From Palaemon carinicauda (taxonomy: Eukaryota; Arthropoda; Malacostraca; Decapoda; Palaemonidae): a DNA stretch of 64,000 bases. The notes beneath the pieces are model-generated. The model saw nothing but the letters and a program-made list of their open reading frames with translations. It did not search any database and was not told the origin of the DNA. This document shows, piece after piece, positions 61,943 through 64,000 of this stretch (within the stretch, counting starts at the first letter, position 1; the number at the start of each line of letters is the position of its first letter). The stretch spans positions 92,229,869 to 92,293,868 of the forward strand of contig NC_090728.1 of assembly GCF_036898095.1 (NCBI RefSeq). Reading direction: 5' to 3'. Both the position numbers and the translations under genes were made by a program.

Positions 61943-62893
61943 TCAGTGTGAGGCACCTCGTATATCCACCAGAGAGTTGCTAATACATCTTCCGGTGTAT
62001 TTTGCATCTTCCAGTCTTGGATGGTCTGGGATGCATCTTAGGTATTTATCGAGCTGATTTTTAAACGCATCTACGCTCACTCCTGATATGTTTCTTAGAT
62101 GAGCTGGCAGCACATTAAATAGTCGCTGCATTATCGATGCTGGTGCGTAGTGGATTAATGTCCTGTGCGCCTTTCTCAGTTTACCTGGAATGCTTTTTGG
62201 TACTATTAATCTACCTCTGCTTGCTCTTTCTGATACTTTAAGCTCCATGATGTTTTCAGCAATTCCTTCTATTTGCTTCCATGCTTGTATTATCATGTAG
62301 CGTTCTCTTCTCCTTTCTAGACTGTATAGTTTTAAAAATTGCAGTCTTTCCCAGTAATCAAGGTCCTTAACTTCTTCTATTCTAGCAGTATAGGACCTTT
62401 GTACACTCTCTATTTGCGCAATATCCTTTTGGTAGTGTGGGTACCATATCACATTGCAGTACTCGAGTGTACTACGCACATAAGTTTTGTAAAGCATAAT
62501 CATGTGTTCAGCTTTTCTTGTTTTAAAGTGTCTGAATAACATTCCCATTTTTGCTTTACATTTAGCCAACAGTGTTGCTATTTGGTCGTTGCATAACATA
62601 TTCCTATTTAAAATTACACCAAGGTCTTTAATTGCTTCCTTGTTTGTGATTGTCTCATTATTAGGTCCCTTGTATGCATACACCATTCCTTCTCTGTTTC
62701 CATAATTTATTGATTCGAATTTATCGGAGTTAAATACCATCCTATTTATCTCCGCCCATTCATATATTTTGTTTAGATCTCTTTGTAGTGAGTTCCTATC
62801 TTCATCACAAGTAATTTCTCTACTTATTCTTGTGTCATCGGCGAAACTTCTCACTACGGAGTTTTCAACATCACAGTCTATGTCTGAGATCAT
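61943..62893 (-). pseudogene. LINE RT, C-terminal half (316 aa)
   Basis: Starts just after the frameshift: ISDIDCDVENSVVRSFADDT holds the catalytic FADD motif. Then come NRMVFNSDKFESINYG, IKDLGVILNRNM and the C-terminal region with FKNQLDKYLRCIPDHPR, which is typical of arthropod CR1/Jockey-type elements (FKNRLDK). Ends with a stop at 61943, followed by the 3' UTR. Confidence 0.85.
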
Positions 62894-62913
62894 AATAACA
62901 AATAGCAGTGCAG

Positions 62914-64000
62914 CTAATACCGTACAGTACCTTGGGGCACACCAGATATTACCTGGGCTTCATCTGATTTCTCGTCATTTGCAACCACTATCTGTTTTCT
63001 GTTTTGCAGGAATTCTTTTACCCATTTTCCTATCTTTCCCACAATATTATGCTTTCTCATTTTTTTCTCCAATATGTTATGGTCTACCTTGTCAAAGGCT
63101 TTTGCAAAATCTAGATAGATCACATCTGTGTCTTTTTCATTTATCATATTATTGTATATGTTTTCATAGTGAGCTATCAGTTGGGTCTGTGTACTTTTTC
63201 CAGGTACGAAACCGTGTTGACCCATATTAAACAAATTATTTTTGACCAAATGGTTCATTATTTTCTTTTTTATTACCCTCTCATACACTTTCATAATATG
63301 TGATGTTAGACTAACAGGTCTATAATTGCTTGCCTCTAGTCTTGATCCACTTTTGAAGATAGGGGTTATATAAGCTAATTTATGTTTAACATATATCTCG
63401 CTCATATCTATACTCTGTCTTAGCAGTATTGCAAGTGGCTTCGCGATAGTGTTTGCAGTTTTTTTTAACAAAATCGCTGGAACTCCATCTGGTCCGGCTG
63501 CCGATCCATTTTTAATTTCATTTATAGCCGTGACAATATCTGCTTCATTAATATCTATATCCGTTAGATATTCAACATTTTCTTCTCTCATTTCTGTTTC
63601 ATTATTCTCATTCGCAATTCTTGGCGTGAACTCACTCTTATATTTTTCTGCTAATATGTTGCATATTTCCTTTTTTTCATTCGTTAGCCGTCCTTCAATT
63701 CTTAGAGGGCCTATTTCTATTCTCCTTTTATTCATCTTTTTTGCATAGGAGTAAAGTACTTTGGGGTTTCTTTTTATATTTTGAAGTGTCCTTTCTTCTA
63801 AGTCCCTTTTTTCATTTTCTTTCGACTGCATAATCTTTTGTTCTGCATTTTCTATCTTACATTTTATTTCCCTCATTTTCCACACATTTTTTTCTTTTGC
63901 AAGATTTTTCTTCCACTTTTTAATTTTCTGAAATAAGATCCTTCTGTCTCTTGGTATGCACGTCTTTTGTTTATTGTTTTTTTTCGGTACATATTTTTCA
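62914..64000 (-). pseudogene. LINE RT, N-terminal half, open to the window edge
   Basis: The frame is open from the right edge (KYVPKKNNKQKTCIPRDRRI) through RRNPKVLYSYAKKMNKRR-like linker sequence, GSAAGPDGVPAILLKK, AYITPIFKSGSRLEASNYRP, GFVPGKSTQTQL, VIYLDFAKAFDKVDH (motif A) and VISGVPQGT. It then leaves frame before the expected LGPLLF, ending at 62914. Motifs up to 4 of the fingers/palm are intact. One frameshift separates it from 61943-62893. Confidence 0.85.

Larger units (their letters stand above)
61892..64000 (-). mobile_element. Non-LTR retrotransposon (CR1/Jockey-like), 3' part, runs off the right edge
   Basis: Minus-strand LINE whose 3' end lies at 61892 within E. After the ORF there is a short 3' UTR, then an A run (61917-61926) and a TAAGG-like simple tail (CAATAAGGGTAAGGTAAGG on the minus strand). 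The RT ORF is broken by one frameshift near 62925. The 5' part (endonuclease) is outside the window. Confidence 0.85.

Overview
This is eukaryotic repeat DNA with no recognisable host gene. Nearly every base belongs to transposable elements, and most are DIRS-type (tyrosine-recombinase) retrotransposons on the minus strand. Arthropod-like non-LTR elements, AT and CT microsatellites, short TTAGG-like runs and the known abundance of DIRS elements in decapods make a decapod crustacean (shrimp or crab) the best guess. The source organism is inferred, not read directly.

Three DIRS-like families can be told apart by their ends. Family 1 has ends near AATATACTTACCCG: copies A (1125-7493), B (37085-43958), C (43959-50350), D (50599-57083) and E (57756-61891). 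Family 2 has ends with ACAAATTCG and TACGGAACAAAT: Y (7772-8321, remnant), F (8904-16901), G (19052-21874), H (21875-22148), I (22387-28931 plus 57688-57755) and J (28932-37084, 50351-50598, 57084-57687). Family 3 has ends near AATATACTTACCTGG: Z (1-1124 plus 7494-7771) and two solo terminal repeats (18534-19051). Copies with both ends show the DIRS layout in element orientation: 5' inverted terminal repeat, gag-like ORF, RT/RNase H ORF, tyrosine recombinase ORF, internal complementary region (ICR), 3' inverted terminal repeat. The ICR is a copy of the joined ends of the circular intermediate.

Copy B looks complete. It has an open gag-like ORF (933 aa), an open RT/RNase H ORF (817 aa) with YLDD and the RNase H acidic residues, an open tyrosine recombinase ORF (758 aa) with R-HxxR-Y, and terminal repeats that differ by about one base in 150. 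A, C, D and E are defective. A and D share one gag/RT rearrangement and one recombinase frameshift; C and E share another gag-RT deletion. All four sit in oligo-A tracts.

The elements are nested. A lies inside Z, and Z lies inside Y. J lies inside I; B and C together interrupt J at one point and D interrupts it at another. E interrupts I, and a 671-bp TA-flanked terminal-inverted-repeat element lies inside the last few bases of E. E ends at the 3' end of a non-LTR retrotransposon (61892-64000, running off the window). A second non-LTR remnant is at 16902-17570. Notable single items are a 64-copy 23-bp hairpin minisatellite within the gag of J (33732-35225) and a near full-length 5S rRNA-like sequence in the decayed RT region of J (31865-31981).
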